32,271 nt of DNA from Planctomycetota bacterium (GTDB lineage Bacteria > Planctomycetota > UBA11346), in assembly GCA_028280785.1 (NCBI GenBank), contig JANQLF010000194.1, forward strand, positions 1 to 32,271, written 5' to 3'. The stretch's first letter is position 1. Every line of letters begins with the position of its first letter. The notes beneath the pieces were generated by a model. The model was not told the DNA's origin. It saw nothing but the letters and a program-made list of their open reading frames with translations, and ran no database searches. A program made the position numbers and the translations under genes. This document shows positions 16,656 to 24,162 of this stretch, one piece after another.

Positions 16656-17175
16656 ATGTCTCTTCCTTTTCAGCTTCTGCCTCTGCTTCCTCTTTCTTTT
16701 TCAAAACCTCGGTCGCGGCAGCGACTTGCTCGGCTTCGAATTGCAAGGTCGCATCTTGATGGTGTTTCACCACTTTAGCAAAACGCACTAGAACAACGAT
16801 TAGTACTGAGGCAAAATAACCTGTAGCAGCAATAACAGTTGTTGGTAAATGAAACGTTAAACCAAATCCCCAGCTATAATATTCAGCCAATCGTGCCAGA
16901 GCAGGTAAACGCTCAAAAGTTAGCAATGCATAGAATAAGAAATTAAACACAAACACATAGAAATGTTCATAAGGCCTCCAATAGCGCGTAATAAAATATG
17001 CACTCGCAATACAACAGAGGACATACATGATATATACATTTGTTTCGGACACCGTTATTAATATTCGAGCTAAAATAACTGAGCCTATAATGCCCAACAC
17101 ATATTTGGTCCCAAAGCGCTTTTGCACGGGTCCTTTTTCACTTGTTACTGGTGCTTCAAAAGGGTTATCAGACAT
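16654..17175 (-). CDS. NPFEAP-type multi-TM protein
   Basis: A 173-aa protein read from the ATG at 17175, giving MSDNPFEAPVTSEKG. The frame is open upstream to 17343, but that part lies over the preceding gene. The start sits 2 nt after the preceding stop (TAG-CT-ATG). Four to five hydrophobic segments occupy residues ~22-135 (YVLGIIGSVILARILI; VYIMYVLCCIASAYFI; GYFASVLIVVLVRF). The C-terminus is a highly charged Lys/Glu/Ala helix ending EEAEAEAEKEET, a likely cytosolic coiled coil. The N-P-F-x-A-P N-terminus matches the gene at 3568-4140. Function is unknown. The stop codon overlaps the end of the upstream terminator element. Confidence 0.75.
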   Translation of the reverse strand: MSDNPFEAPVTSEKGPVQKRFGTKYVLGIIGSVILARILITVSETNVYIMYVLCCIASAYFITRYWRPYEHFYVFVFNFLFYALLTFERLPALARLAEYYSWGFGLTFHLPTTVIAATGYFASVLIVVLVRFAKVVKHHQDATLQFEAEQVAAATEVLKKKEEAEAEAEKEET

Positions 17176-17177
17176 AG

Positions 17178-17588
17178 CTAGGTATCGCCACCTCTTGTTG
17201 ACCGTCCGTGCTCTTGGTCCGCCAATTTGGACAAGCGAGTGGTCGAACTTTTCAAACCACTCACTGCTTCTATATAGGCAGGTAGAAAACCAATACTTAC
17301 ACATCCCCACAAAAAGGCGATGGGATAATACCACACTAAACAACGGCGGTTTAATTTAAATGCGCCGAAAGACACCACTACCATATAGCTGCCAATAGTA
17401 ATCGACGGAACCATTGCCCACCAAGGCGCCTCTGGATTAGCATTCACAAGTGTAGGCACTACGGCAAGTATAACGAGTCCAAGAACCAAACTACCCAATG
17501 ATAAGGTACGAATGGTTTTCAAGCTGACCTTTAATTGGCGTTTCGCCTTTTTCTTACCCTTCACTTGGCTATAGCGCAGTTTTGCCAT
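17178..17588 (-). CDS. Small multi-TM protein of unknown function
   Basis: A 136-aa protein with three hydrophobic segments (~28-50, ~58-78, ~85-108) after a very basic N-terminus (KGKKKAKRQLK). The start is ATG at 17588; a GTG two codons upstream (17594) is possible. No strong SD is seen. It heads a two-gene operon with the NPFEAP protein, 2 nt apart, and is divergent from the nuclease-ankyrin gene across only 49 nt. No family is recognised. The positive N-terminus suggests N-in topology. Confidence 0.65.
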   Translation of the reverse strand: MAKLRYSQVKGKKKAKRQLKVSLKTIRTLSLGSLVLGLVILAVVPTLVNANPEAPWWAMVPSITIGSYMVVVSFGAFKLNRRCLVWYYPIAFLWGCVSIGFLPAYIEAVSGLKSSTTRLSKLADQEHGRSTRGGDT

Positions 17589-17637
17589 CGCCACAGCTTA
17601 TACCGCTAGATCCATTCGCTAAGCCTTATATGCTAGA

Positions 17638-19299
17638 ATGATGCGTTACACCCTCACTCTGTTAATAACATGCATTGTCATCACTATTCCTGCCGTTGAA
17701 CAAGGACCCTTTGAAGTCGTCAAAGTTGTCACTGGGGACACCATAATAGTCAAAACTGACAATGGCGAACAAACGGTGCGTATTTTATATGTTGATACCC
17801 CTGAAATTGTTGACAATGAAGATGGTAAAGCGATGCCTGAAGGTAAAGCAGCTCAAGCCTGGCTCGCCAAGTTCCTGTCCGATAAAAAAGTGAAATTATG
17901 GGGGCCTGGAGAAACCTTTGCTAAAGATAAAAGGCAAAGGCTTCTGGCCGATCCATTATTTTACGAGCAAAGTAAGAAATACACCAATGAAAAAGATGGT
18001 ATTAAAGTGGAACTAGGTGAATTTGTTTGGTCCAGTGTCGCCGTTGAAATTGTCGGGAAAGGACATTCGCCTTATTGGCGGAAAAATGGTGACGCAACTA
18101 AAGTAAAACATGTACTACTGGACATAAACCATAAATTGGCAAAAGAAGTAGAAGATGGCGTCTGGAAAAGTAATCCTAAATGGATGAAGGACAAAGCCAA
18201 CGAACGACCAGTTAAATCTATCAAAAAGGTTGTAAAAGCTGGAACAGCACAAGCAGAAATTGAGATGCCCGCTCCGAATAACGATTCGTTCCTTCACAAA
18301 CTAGATGGTTATTCTGAATTTCTCAAAGCAGTAAGAATGCAAGACGTCAAATCTATTAAGAAGCGACTCAATGAAGATCCTAGTGTTGTCGATACCACTG
18401 GACACATGGGTAGAACAGCCCTACACATCGCCGCCGAAAAAGGCAATGTTGAAATTATCAAACTACTCCTTGCCAATAAAGCAGACGTCAACTGTAAACG
18501 CGGACGTGGCGACACAGCCATTTATTGGGCTAAGAATGCCGCAACTGCTGAAGCCCTCATAAAAGGTGGCGCAAATATTCACATCAGAGATTTCAGTAAA
18601 CGCGAGCCAATACACTGGGCAGCACAATTTACACGGCCTGATGTTATTGAAGTACTATTAAAGCATGGCGCGAACATTGAAGTCACCGATGACAATGGGC
18701 ATACACCCCTGCATTGGGCAGCACAAGCCACCTATTTCATTCACCATTGTAGTCACACCAATTTAGAAACCATCGACTGCATTAAACTATTAATTGATAA
18801 AGGCGCTAATGTAAATGCTCAATCAAAACTAGGAAATGTCCCGCTGCATGGCGTTGCACCAATGCCAGATATGAATCAAAAAATGTTAGATGGCAGCTTG
18901 AAATACTCTAAAGAAATTCCTCTTATGCTTGTCAAATGCATTCAATTGCTCAAAACGAATGGCGCGAAGGCTGACGTAAAGAATAAAGATGGACTCACTC
19001 CATTGGATTTCTCCAGTGGCTTAACCAAATTGGCATTAGAATTGAAAGCCAATCGCCAATTGCCAACTGACATCAATTTACTTGAGTCTGCGATTATCTA
19101 CCTTTCTTCCAATGATAAACTTCAATATATAAATAAAGAAATCGACCTTGAGGATATTCCTAAACAAGTGAAAATGAAATCGGTGCTCATCGTTGCAGAC
19201 CCTAAAACCCGTTTTAATTATGCTAAGAAAGTTGTTGATTACCTCAAATCAAATGGATTTTCACCAGTAAAACTTGTCACCAAAGAAGATTCAAAATGA
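17638..19299 (+). CDS. Secreted nuclease-like, ankyrin-repeat and ExbD/TolR-like fusion protein
   Basis: A 553-aa protein with a signal peptide (MMRYTLTLLITCIVITIPAV). Residues ~24-178 form a staphylococcal-nuclease-like domain with key residues in place: Asp34 in VTGDT, Arg48, Asp53, Thr54 and Glu56 in VRILYVDTPE, and Asp97/Arg101 in DKRQRLLAD; SPYWRKNG resembles the family's late SPY motif. Residues ~225-465 carry five or six ankyrin repeats (GRTALHIAAEKGNVEIIKLL; NGHTPLHWAAQAT). Residues ~478-553 resemble the periplasmic domain of ExbD/TolR: a KEIDLEDIPKQVK element, then VLIVADPKTRFNYAKKVVDY, then LKSNGFSPVKLVT. No TM helix precedes that part, so the domain is inferred from pattern alone. 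The combination is unusual. Starts at 17638 or 17641 are equally possible. It is coupled to the next gene by ATGA. Confidence 0.82.
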   Translation: MMRYTLTLLITCIVITIPAVEQGPFEVVKVVTGDTIIVKTDNGEQTVRILYVDTPEIVDNEDGKAMPEGKAAQAWLAKFLSDKKVKLWGPGETFAKDKRQRLLADPLFYEQSKKYTNEKDGIKVELGEFVWSSVAVEIVGKGHSPYWRKNGDATKVKHVLLDINHKLAKEVEDGVWKSNPKWMKDKANERPVKSIKKVVKAGTAQAEIEMPAPNNDSFLHKLDGYSEFLKAVRMQDVKSIKKRLNEDPSVVDTTGHMGRTALHIAAEKGNVEIIKLLLANKADVNCKRGRGDTAIYWAKNAATAEALIKGGANIHIRDFSKREPIHWAAQFTRPDVIEVLLKHGANIEVTDDNGHTPLHWAAQATYFIHHCSHTNLETIDCIKLLIDKGANVNAQSKLGNVPLHGVAPMPDMNQKMLDGSLKYSKEIPLMLVKCIQLLKTNGAKADVKNKDGLTPLDFSSGLTKLALELKANRQLPTDINLLESAIIYLSSNDKLQYINKEIDLEDIPKQVKMKSVLIVADPKTRFNYAKKVVDYLKSNGFSPVKLVTKEDSK

Positions 19300-20387
19300 A
19301 GTACACCCGTCTACTCATAGCATGCTGCCTCATAATCCCTCTGCATTCCGTTGAAACGGAAACTTACGAAGAACAACTGCTCAATGGCCTTGCCAGCGCC
19401 GACTCAAATGTGCGGATTCGAACTTATGAACAGGCCAAAACTGGTACTGATGAGCAAAAGGAAATTTTACGAAAAATTCTTATCGAACGAAATCGAAGCC
19501 CGCAGCGCTTATTACAGGTATCGAAATCGGTTGCGCACCTCGGTGAAACAGTCAAATGCCGCTGGTCTTATAAATCATACCGTGGGTTTTGGTCAACTAC
19601 TAAACTCACAGCTCCAGGAACGAACTATACTGCTATCAGAGCTCCTGTATTGATTAAAAGTCGCCGTGATGAAGGCGCATGGGGATCGCGAACTGGTGGT
19701 GGTAAAAAGCGAGCCAGAAGTCGCGTCCATCAATTAACCTATTATCGTCTGTGGCGGACTGGTGACGAAGGAACCTTTGGTGTCATTGATGTTCCATTGA
19801 GATATCAAGGTATCAGCTACGTAGAATGGTGGAATAGAAAAGAAGCGAAAACCATTGCCATCGACAATGATTATGATCTAAACCTGACAAAAATAAGCGA
19901 CTCAGGATCTGGTAGTAAAGTCATTGTCCTACCTAAAAAATCAGATATTGGTGCATCGAAAAATGGACTCAGTTTAATTGGCAAACTCAATGAAGATAAA
20001 AACAAGTTATTAATTAATTTACAACTTGATAAGGATTTACTCGTAAACGCACCGTGGACAACGAAAGCAGCTGAAGCACCGATTTGGGTCATGATTCTGG
20101 ATGAACACGATTTACTTATCGATACAATCAACAAGCATACCAAGCAAGTTTTCTTATCAGATAAAATAAATGACACTATTCAATTAAGCCCTGATAATAA
20201 AGAATCCGAAGTGCTTGAATTACCCCTACCTGAAAGCTACGGCAATACCTTCACCATTTGGTTTGGTTATGGACCGGTCTATCATGAACGTGAAGGGAAC
20301 ACCGAACGAAGGGCTCAAATGGGTACCTGGTTTGGCGGCAGCCTAACCGGTGACGGGATTAAGGTCATACGTAAAACTACACCATGA
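19296..20387 (+). CDS. Secreted protein of unknown function
   Basis: A 363-aa protein with a signal peptide (MKYTRLLIACCLIIPLHSVE). The ATG overlaps the upstream TGA as ATGA. Residues ~22-70 are helical and resemble one HEAT-like unit (LLNGLASADSNVRIRTYEQA). A basic Gly-rich loop follows (GSRTGGGKKRARSRVHQ, ~130-147), and the remainder is beta-rich with many aromatic residues (YYRLWRTGDEGTFGVIDVPL; FTIWFGYGPVYHER). I do not recognise a family. It is the middle gene of a coupled trio with the nuclease-ankyrin protein and a small broken gene, and all three products appear exported, so a joint envelope role is likely. Confidence 0.7.
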   Translation: MKYTRLLIACCLIIPLHSVETETYEEQLLNGLASADSNVRIRTYEQAKTGTDEQKEILRKILIERNRSPQRLLQVSKSVAHLGETVKCRWSYKSYRGFWSTTKLTAPGTNYTAIRAPVLIKSRRDEGAWGSRTGGGKKRARSRVHQLTYYRLWRTGDEGTFGVIDVPLRYQGISYVEWWNRKEAKTIAIDNDYDLNLTKISDSGSGSKVIVLPKKSDIGASKNGLSLIGKLNEDKNKLLINLQLDKDLLVNAPWTTKAAEAPIWVMILDEHDLLIDTINKHTKQVFLSDKINDTIQLSPDNKESEVLELPLPESYGNTFTIWFGYGPVYHEREGNTERRAQMGTWFGGSLTGDGIKVIRKTTP

Positions 20388-20805
20388 CATCTGAGAGCCG
20401 CTCAAAGATTTTCCCAAGCATAGCGATTCTATCTGCAATACTTTTGTCTTTTACTTACCAATTTTGATTTGTTCGCCACCATGGGGTGAGAACGGATATT
20501 ATACCAATATAAAAAACAGAGACCCATTAGATTGTTATTTTAAAGACGGCAAGTTATACATCTATCATTATCAATATTTCGATGAGCGATCGGAACCCAC
20601 TACCTATACAACAGTGAACCTTCACTACAATGGTACACAATGGGAAGAAAGTCCCAGCTCTGCCTTTAGCCAAGTTGTTACTTTTGATGGCAATCTATTA
20701 CACTCCTCCAATAAAGCGCGCTGGTGGAAGACTAGTTATAAGAAAATTTACAGTCCGTTCACTATCTGGCACATCTTAATTCTAGAATGGATAACCAATA
20801 ATTAA
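20384..20805 (+). pseudogene. Small exported protein, apparently frameshifted
   Basis: An ATG at 20384 overlaps the upstream stop (ATGA) and encodes MTSESRSKIFPSIAILSAIL followed by LSFTYQF and a TGA at 20465-20467. This is a plausible signal anchor. A second frame continues immediately (from TTG at 20464) for 113 codons: ICSPPWGENGYYTNIKNRD, then charged and aromatic beta-type sequence (KLYIYHYQYFDERSEP), ending at 20805. The two halves join if one T is restored in the TTTT run at 20462-20465. So either the gene lost a base, or the assembly did, or the second part is a separate TTG-started gene. It is the third member of the coupled run from 17638. The family is not recognised. Confidence 0.55.
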
Positions 20806-20810
20806 TCAGT

Positions 20811-20845
20811 GACACTTTTGGTCACACCTTGACAGAAAGTGTCAA
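20811..20845 (+). promoter_or_regulatory. Overlapping inverted repeats before the zinc-ribbon membrane gene
   Basis: Three nested or overlapping dyads occur just after the stop at 20805: GACACTTT (20811-20818) with AAAGTGTC (20836-20843); GTGAC with GTCAC (20809-20825); and TTGACA with TGTCAA (20829-20845). They are mutually exclusive as hairpins. This could be an operator or an attenuator-like structure. No strong U-tract follows. Confidence 0.35.
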
Positions 20846-20919
20846 TAGTTAACGCCCAAACAGGCACAATCTTCACTTAGATACCGAATCTTTGGCATAA
20901 CTATAGCTAAGTTTACAGC

Positions 20920-21744
20920 ATGATTTCCACCAAGCGGATCTGGCCTGTAATCTCAAGATTAAATCCACGCAATTGGTATTATCATAAATTACTCAGAACT
21001 ATTGTCGCTTACGCGACCATAGTTGCCGACAGTCTATTTGTTGTCACAGCGTATCATTATTTGAGTGCCTACTGGAATCATGAAATTTATTTCTCGACAC
21101 TCCGCTCTGCATTGTTGTGGATGTTGATAGTCAGATGCTCCCTGTCTTGGGCCTATCGTCGCTTCTCAACCTGTCCGCAATGTAAAACCACATTTAGCTG
21201 TGCATCAACAAGCTATACCTGTGGAAACTGCCGCACCGAACTTTGCCAAGCAGACAACAACACACAAAACGCACATGAAAGAATAGTAGATTACAGACGC
21301 ATGTATTTAATCGGCACTTTTTCATTTATTGGCATATTTACCGTCTGGTCAGTCTTGTGGCTTGCTTTGCCTAAATGGGCGCCCGAGCATGTTCTCAATT
21401 ACTCACCCTCCTCGGCACACTGCCTGCACACCATGTATTTCAATGACCCCTATTTGTGTATTACCAAGCGCGGTACCAGGAACAGATTAATAAGAAAGAA
21501 TTTCGACTGGGGCCATTATACCATCATCAAACAGCGCTTTCCCGATGAATTTAAACAACACCTTGAGCAAGCCTTAATCAATAGTGACGACATAGTAGAA
21601 TCACGTTTTAAACTCCACCTGTATGCCTATCTCGTTTCCGGAACTTATGATGGACCCAATAAATCAATAATGAGCCACCTAGCAAAGTACAATGATACTA
21701 TCATTAACCACCAACTCACCTGGTTCGATAATGAGGTGCCTTGA
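20920..21744 (+). CDS. Zinc-ribbon membrane protein related to the 'LPxLAP' family
   Basis: A 274-aa protein with two N-terminal hydrophobic segments (~28-50, ~62-78), a zinc ribbon with C85-P-Q-C88 and C101-G-N-C104 (further cysteines at 94 and 109), a third TM helix at ~129-150 (MYLIGTFSFIGIFTVWSVLW), and a C-terminal helical domain. The segment after the third helix, LALPKWAPEHVLNYSPSSAH, aligns by eye with LPPILAPKWTIENSLYPSQV of the gene at 23061. The layout zinc ribbon - TM - helical domain looks like the three separate genes at 22397-23768 merged into one chain. Function is unknown. A TATAGC -10-like element lies upstream; no clear SD. Confidence 0.65.
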   Translation: MISTKRIWPVISRLNPRNWYYHKLLRTIVAYATIVADSLFVVTAYHYLSAYWNHEIYFSTLRSALLWMLIVRCSLSWAYRRFSTCPQCKTTFSCASTSYTCGNCRTELCQADNNTQNAHERIVDYRRMYLIGTFSFIGIFTVWSVLWLALPKWAPEHVLNYSPSSAHCLHTMYFNDPYLCITKRGTRNRLIRKNFDWGHYTIIKQRFPDEFKQHLEQALINSDDIVESRFKLHLYAYLVSGTYDGPNKSIMSHLAKYNDTIINHQLTWFDNEVP

Positions 21745-21752
21745 GCACTTGC

Positions 21753-22181
21753 TCATTCTATTTTGTCTTTCCTAATTGATTTAAAAATCTCTGACATCAT
21801 ATCAAAGGCACGTTTATCATCAGAAAATTTTTCAGCCCATTCATCAAAGGTATAATGGCTGATTTTTCTATTGTACTCCAGATGAATAAAAACATGTAAG
21901 TTTTTCCGTTCAGGTGGATCGCCAACTTCAATGGCGTATATTTCCCTTAAGGTGTAATTCCTCTTCGTCTTTATACCCATCTCTTCGAAATATTTTTCCG
22001 ATAATAGAAGGCATCCACTACTCACACATTTTGATCCCTGCAAATCAATATCATGTTCTTTTATATAGTCTTCGATTTCTCCACCAGCCATACACATATA
22101 ATATCCCGAATTGCGATAGCACCCATTCATTATAAGAACAATAAATAAGCTTAATGCAAAACTGCTAAGCCTCACCATCAT
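21753..22181 (-). CDS. Small lipoprotein of unknown function
   Basis: A 142-aa protein read from ATG 22181 (MMVRLSSFALSLFIVLIMNG, then CYRN), with lipobox I-M-N-G-C. An upstream ATG at 22223 is less likely: AGGA sits 5 nt before 22181, and the longer version would include a perfect palindrome. The mature part is charged and helical at the end (FDEWAEKFSDDKRAFDMMSE) and contains four cysteines in the first half (CMAGG, KCVSSGC), possibly disulfide-bonded. I recognise no family. It is convergent with the zinc-ribbon gene (8 nt apart) and divergent from the zinc-ribbon operon at 22397. Confidence 0.65.
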   Translation of the reverse strand: MMVRLSSFALSLFIVLIMNGCYRNSGYYMCMAGGEIEDYIKEHDIDLQGSKCVSSGCLLLSEKYFEEMGIKTKRNYTLREIYAIEVGDPPERKNLHVFIHLEYNRKISHYTFDEWAEKFSDDKRAFDMMSEIFKSIRKDKIE

Positions 22182-22209
22182 TCTATTCCTGGGCACGTTC
22201 AACACGGTT

Positions 22210-22227
22210 TTGCATGAGCTCATGCAA
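22210..22227. promoter_or_regulatory. Perfect 18-bp palindrome in a divergent promoter region
   Basis: TTGCATGAGCTCATGCAA is its own reverse complement. It lies 29 nt upstream of the minus-strand lipoprotein start and about 170 nt upstream of the plus-strand operon. The size and position fit a dimeric repressor site. Confidence 0.45.
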
Positions 22228-22352
22228 TGACTCTTTTCTGGCTCAATGCCACATACAGATCACGATTAGTTTTCATTTACTTCAAATTCTCACTAATAAC
22301 ACAAGCAGCTTAGCACCCTAGCAAGCGTGGTTAAGTCCTTTATACTACGCTA

Positions 22353-22406
22353 ATGCGATACATACTCACTCTCATCATACATAAAGATGGGGACAGATGG
22401 ATATAG
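22353..22406 (+). other. Short upstream ORF resembling a relic signal-peptide start
   Basis: ATG at 22353 opens a 17-codon frame, MRYILTLIIHKDGDRWI, that ends inside the next gene (start 22397). Its first 20 bases match those at 17641-17660 (start of the nuclease-ankyrin gene) at 17 positions, and both are preceded by a CCTT-TATA-type sequence. It may be a leader peptide coupled to the zinc-ribbon gene, or the duplicated promoter and signal start of a lost gene. Confidence 0.3.
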
Positions 22407-22729
22407 TCACCTGCGTAAATTGTGGCAATAAAGTCATCCCCAAGGCTGATGCATCGTGTCCAGCCTGTGGTCAATGCACCATGGAGGAAACACTCGTTGC
22501 CGATAAGGATTTGCCCGACACCAGTAAAAAACCAGGTCAGTGGATGCTGACCGCATTCAAACTCTCAGTGGTTTGTAGTGTCTTCGGCCTGATTTACGGA
22601 CTCGTATATATTAAAGATTATCTCAACCCCAGTACCAGTAATTATTTCATGACATTCATACCTGCACTCGTTCCACTGTGGTTTGGGTTCATGCTGCTCC
22701 AAGGTTATGTAAAGTTAAATCGAAAATGA
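22397..22729 (+). CDS. Small zinc-ribbon membrane protein
   Basis: A 110-aa protein starting MDIVTCVNCGNKVIPKADAS, with C6-V-N-C9 and C21-P-A-C24 forming a zinc ribbon. Two hydrophobic segments follow at ~52-72 (FKLSVVCSVFGLIYGLVYI) and ~82-103. The GGGGA about 4-5 nt before the ATG could act as SD. It is the first gene of a three-gene run joined by ATGA and TAATG overlaps, together encoding a zinc ribbon, a TM protein and a TM helical-repeat protein. Function is unknown. Confidence 0.7.
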   Translation: MDIVTCVNCGNKVIPKADASCPACGQCTMEETLVADKDLPDTSKKPGQWMLTAFKLSVVCSVFGLIYGLVYIKDYLNPSTSNYFMTFIPALVPLWFGFMLLQGYVKLNRK

Positions 22730-23061
22730 TTAAAGACGAAGACCACTACAAGCCGCAAGACGAAGAAATTGAGTCAAAGATTCAATATCCTCTCTCGAAA
22801 GCATTATATACATCTGGCATCGTTGTATTCATGTATCTCGTCCAATTTTTCACTTATAAAGACAAAGGCGCAGTTTCTGATAAATACAACTACATGGCGG
22901 CAGTCGTCTGTGGGGTGATTATTGCCTGCGCATTCATTTATTGCTACGTCGGTTACTTTGTATCAAAAAAGGCAGCCAAAAGAACCTTAACGGCCATTGC
23001 AGGAATTATTGTGCTGGGAATGTTCGGCTTTGTTTACTGCATTATGATGGAATATATCTAA
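22726..23061 (+). CDS. Three-TM protein of unknown function
   Basis: A 111-aa protein read from the ATG at 22726, which overlaps the upstream stop as ATGA. The frame is open further upstream, but that part lies inside the zinc-ribbon gene. An acidic N-terminus (MIKDEDHYKPQDEEIES) precedes three hydrophobic segments (ALYTSGIVVFMYLVQFF; YMAAVVCGVIIACAFIYCYV; TAIAGIIVLGMFGFVYCIMM). No family is recognised. It is the middle gene of the coupled trio. Confidence 0.65.
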   Translation: MIKDEDHYKPQDEEIESKIQYPLSKALYTSGIVVFMYLVQFFTYKDKGAVSDKYNYMAAVVCGVIIACAFIYCYVGYFVSKKAAKRTLTAIAGIIVLGMFGFVYCIMMEYI

Positions 23062-23768
23062 TGACGACAGACGGTAAGCTAAACAAACCCCTCATCTATT
23101 TAATCATTGTCTCAACGCTGGGCTTACTCGGCCTTTTGGCCTGGGTCTTGCCACCAATTCTTGCTCCGAAGTGGACTATTGAAAATAGTCTTTACCCCTC
23201 ACAGGTTATAAAGGCATACCTTGCAAATCCTCATTTACATAATGATTTATCAATTCGCCTCTATGAACAACCCAATGCGATCAGTGTGGATGACATCAAT
23301 GAGGTCTATCCTAATTGTAATGAAGAAGAAAAACGTGCACTCATTGAAATACTTGGAGGAAGTTTTAGAGACTCCGCCAAAGCCTCTGTTTTTATGGCCG
23401 GAATAATTCCAACTCTTCAAGGTGAGACTTTGTTATGCGCATTACGCTATAGCATTCCATTAAAAAAGATTCCCTTGCTCTATGACACTATCCATAGGCA
23501 ACTAAGGAGCTTAAAGGATATTGAACATATTGAAGAAGCCCTCACTTATCTTTGGATCCATCCTACGCCCAACAAGATCACCATTGAAGAAATTAAACCC
23601 TATTTAAATGATGATAAAACAGCAGATGAAGCCTTGTATATTTTAGGCACAATTCACAGCGAAGAATCATTGAAAATTATAAAAACGTTCATCAATGCTA
23701 AAAACAGGAATACACAAGCCGCAGCCTTTAGCGCGCGACACGATGTCCAAGAAGCACTCGGACATTAA
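23061..23768 (+). CDS. TM-anchored helical-repeat protein, 'LPxLAP' family member
   Basis: A 235-aa protein read from the ATG at 23061, which overlaps the preceding TAA as TAATG. A TM helix spans ~11-32 (PLIYLIIVSTLGLLGLLAWV), followed by LPPILAPKWTIENSLYPSQV, and then HEAT-like helices (LIEILGGSFRDSAKASVFMA; DEALYILGTIHSEESLKIIK). It resembles the protein at 14689-15459 over both the TM-proximal segment and the repeat segment (YLWIHPTP versus ALWAHPLTP). The repeat domain is probably outside the cytoplasm. The adjacent zinc-ribbon gene gives the same domain set as the fused gene at 20920. Function is unknown. Confidence 0.68.
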   Translation: MTTDGKLNKPLIYLIIVSTLGLLGLLAWVLPPILAPKWTIENSLYPSQVIKAYLANPHLHNDLSIRLYEQPNAISVDDINEVYPNCNEEEKRALIEILGGSFRDSAKASVFMAGIIPTLQGETLLCALRYSIPLKKIPLLYDTIHRQLRSLKDIEHIEEALTYLWIHPTPNKITIEEIKPYLNDDKTADEALYILGTIHSEESLKIIKTFINAKNRNTQAAAFSARHDVQEALGH

Positions 23769-23795
23769 TTACAAGATTATTACTGTCACAGAGCG

Positions 23796-24158
23796 TTACG
23801 TTGGTGCCTCAAATATACCCATAAATGGGATGAACAGCGACAGCATTCCACCCAGTGCAAAGAAGACAAGGTCGACCTGAAAAACCCCAACGCGCATATG
23901 CTTTATAAAACTAAAAATAGCAAATCCACTGTAGGTTAACGATAAGAAAACCACACCATACGGATTTAGCCAAGCTAAATACGGTGTGAGAAAAAATATC
24001 TGAATAAAAGTTCCTGCCACTGCACTTGGGGCAAAAAGCATTCCCAAATACACCAAGGGCCCTGCCAAAAAATACAGCGCATATCTCATACGTCTGATAA
24101 AACGCGGTCTACGCAAGTCATGGAGAAATTCTTGATAAACTTCTGAGTGGAACTTCAC
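23796..24158 (-). CDS. Small multi-TM protein of unknown function
   Basis: A 120-aa protein starting at a GTG (24158), 4 nt after the stop of the lipoprotein gene. A basic N-terminal region (FLHDLRRPRFIRRMRYA) precedes about four hydrophobic segments (YFLAGPLVYLGMLFAPSAVA; GTFIQIFFLTPYLAWL; GVVFLSLTYSGFAIFSFI; LVFFALGGMLSLFIPFMGI). It is the last gene of a three-gene minus-strand operon with two lipoproteins. No family is recognised. Confidence 0.6.
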   Translation of the reverse strand: MKFHSEVYQEFLHDLRRPRFIRRMRYALYFLAGPLVYLGMLFAPSAVAGTFIQIFFLTPYLAWLNPYGVVFLSLTYSGFAIFSFIKHMRVGVFQVDLVFFALGGMLSLFIPFMGIFEAPT

Positions 24159-24162
24159 AAGT

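Noticed and set aside
20455-20470. Programmed -1 frameshift joining the two halves of the split gene
   Set aside because: There is no X-XXY-YYZ heptamer in the correct frame; slipping from TTT would require pairing with ATT. A simple base loss is the better explanation.
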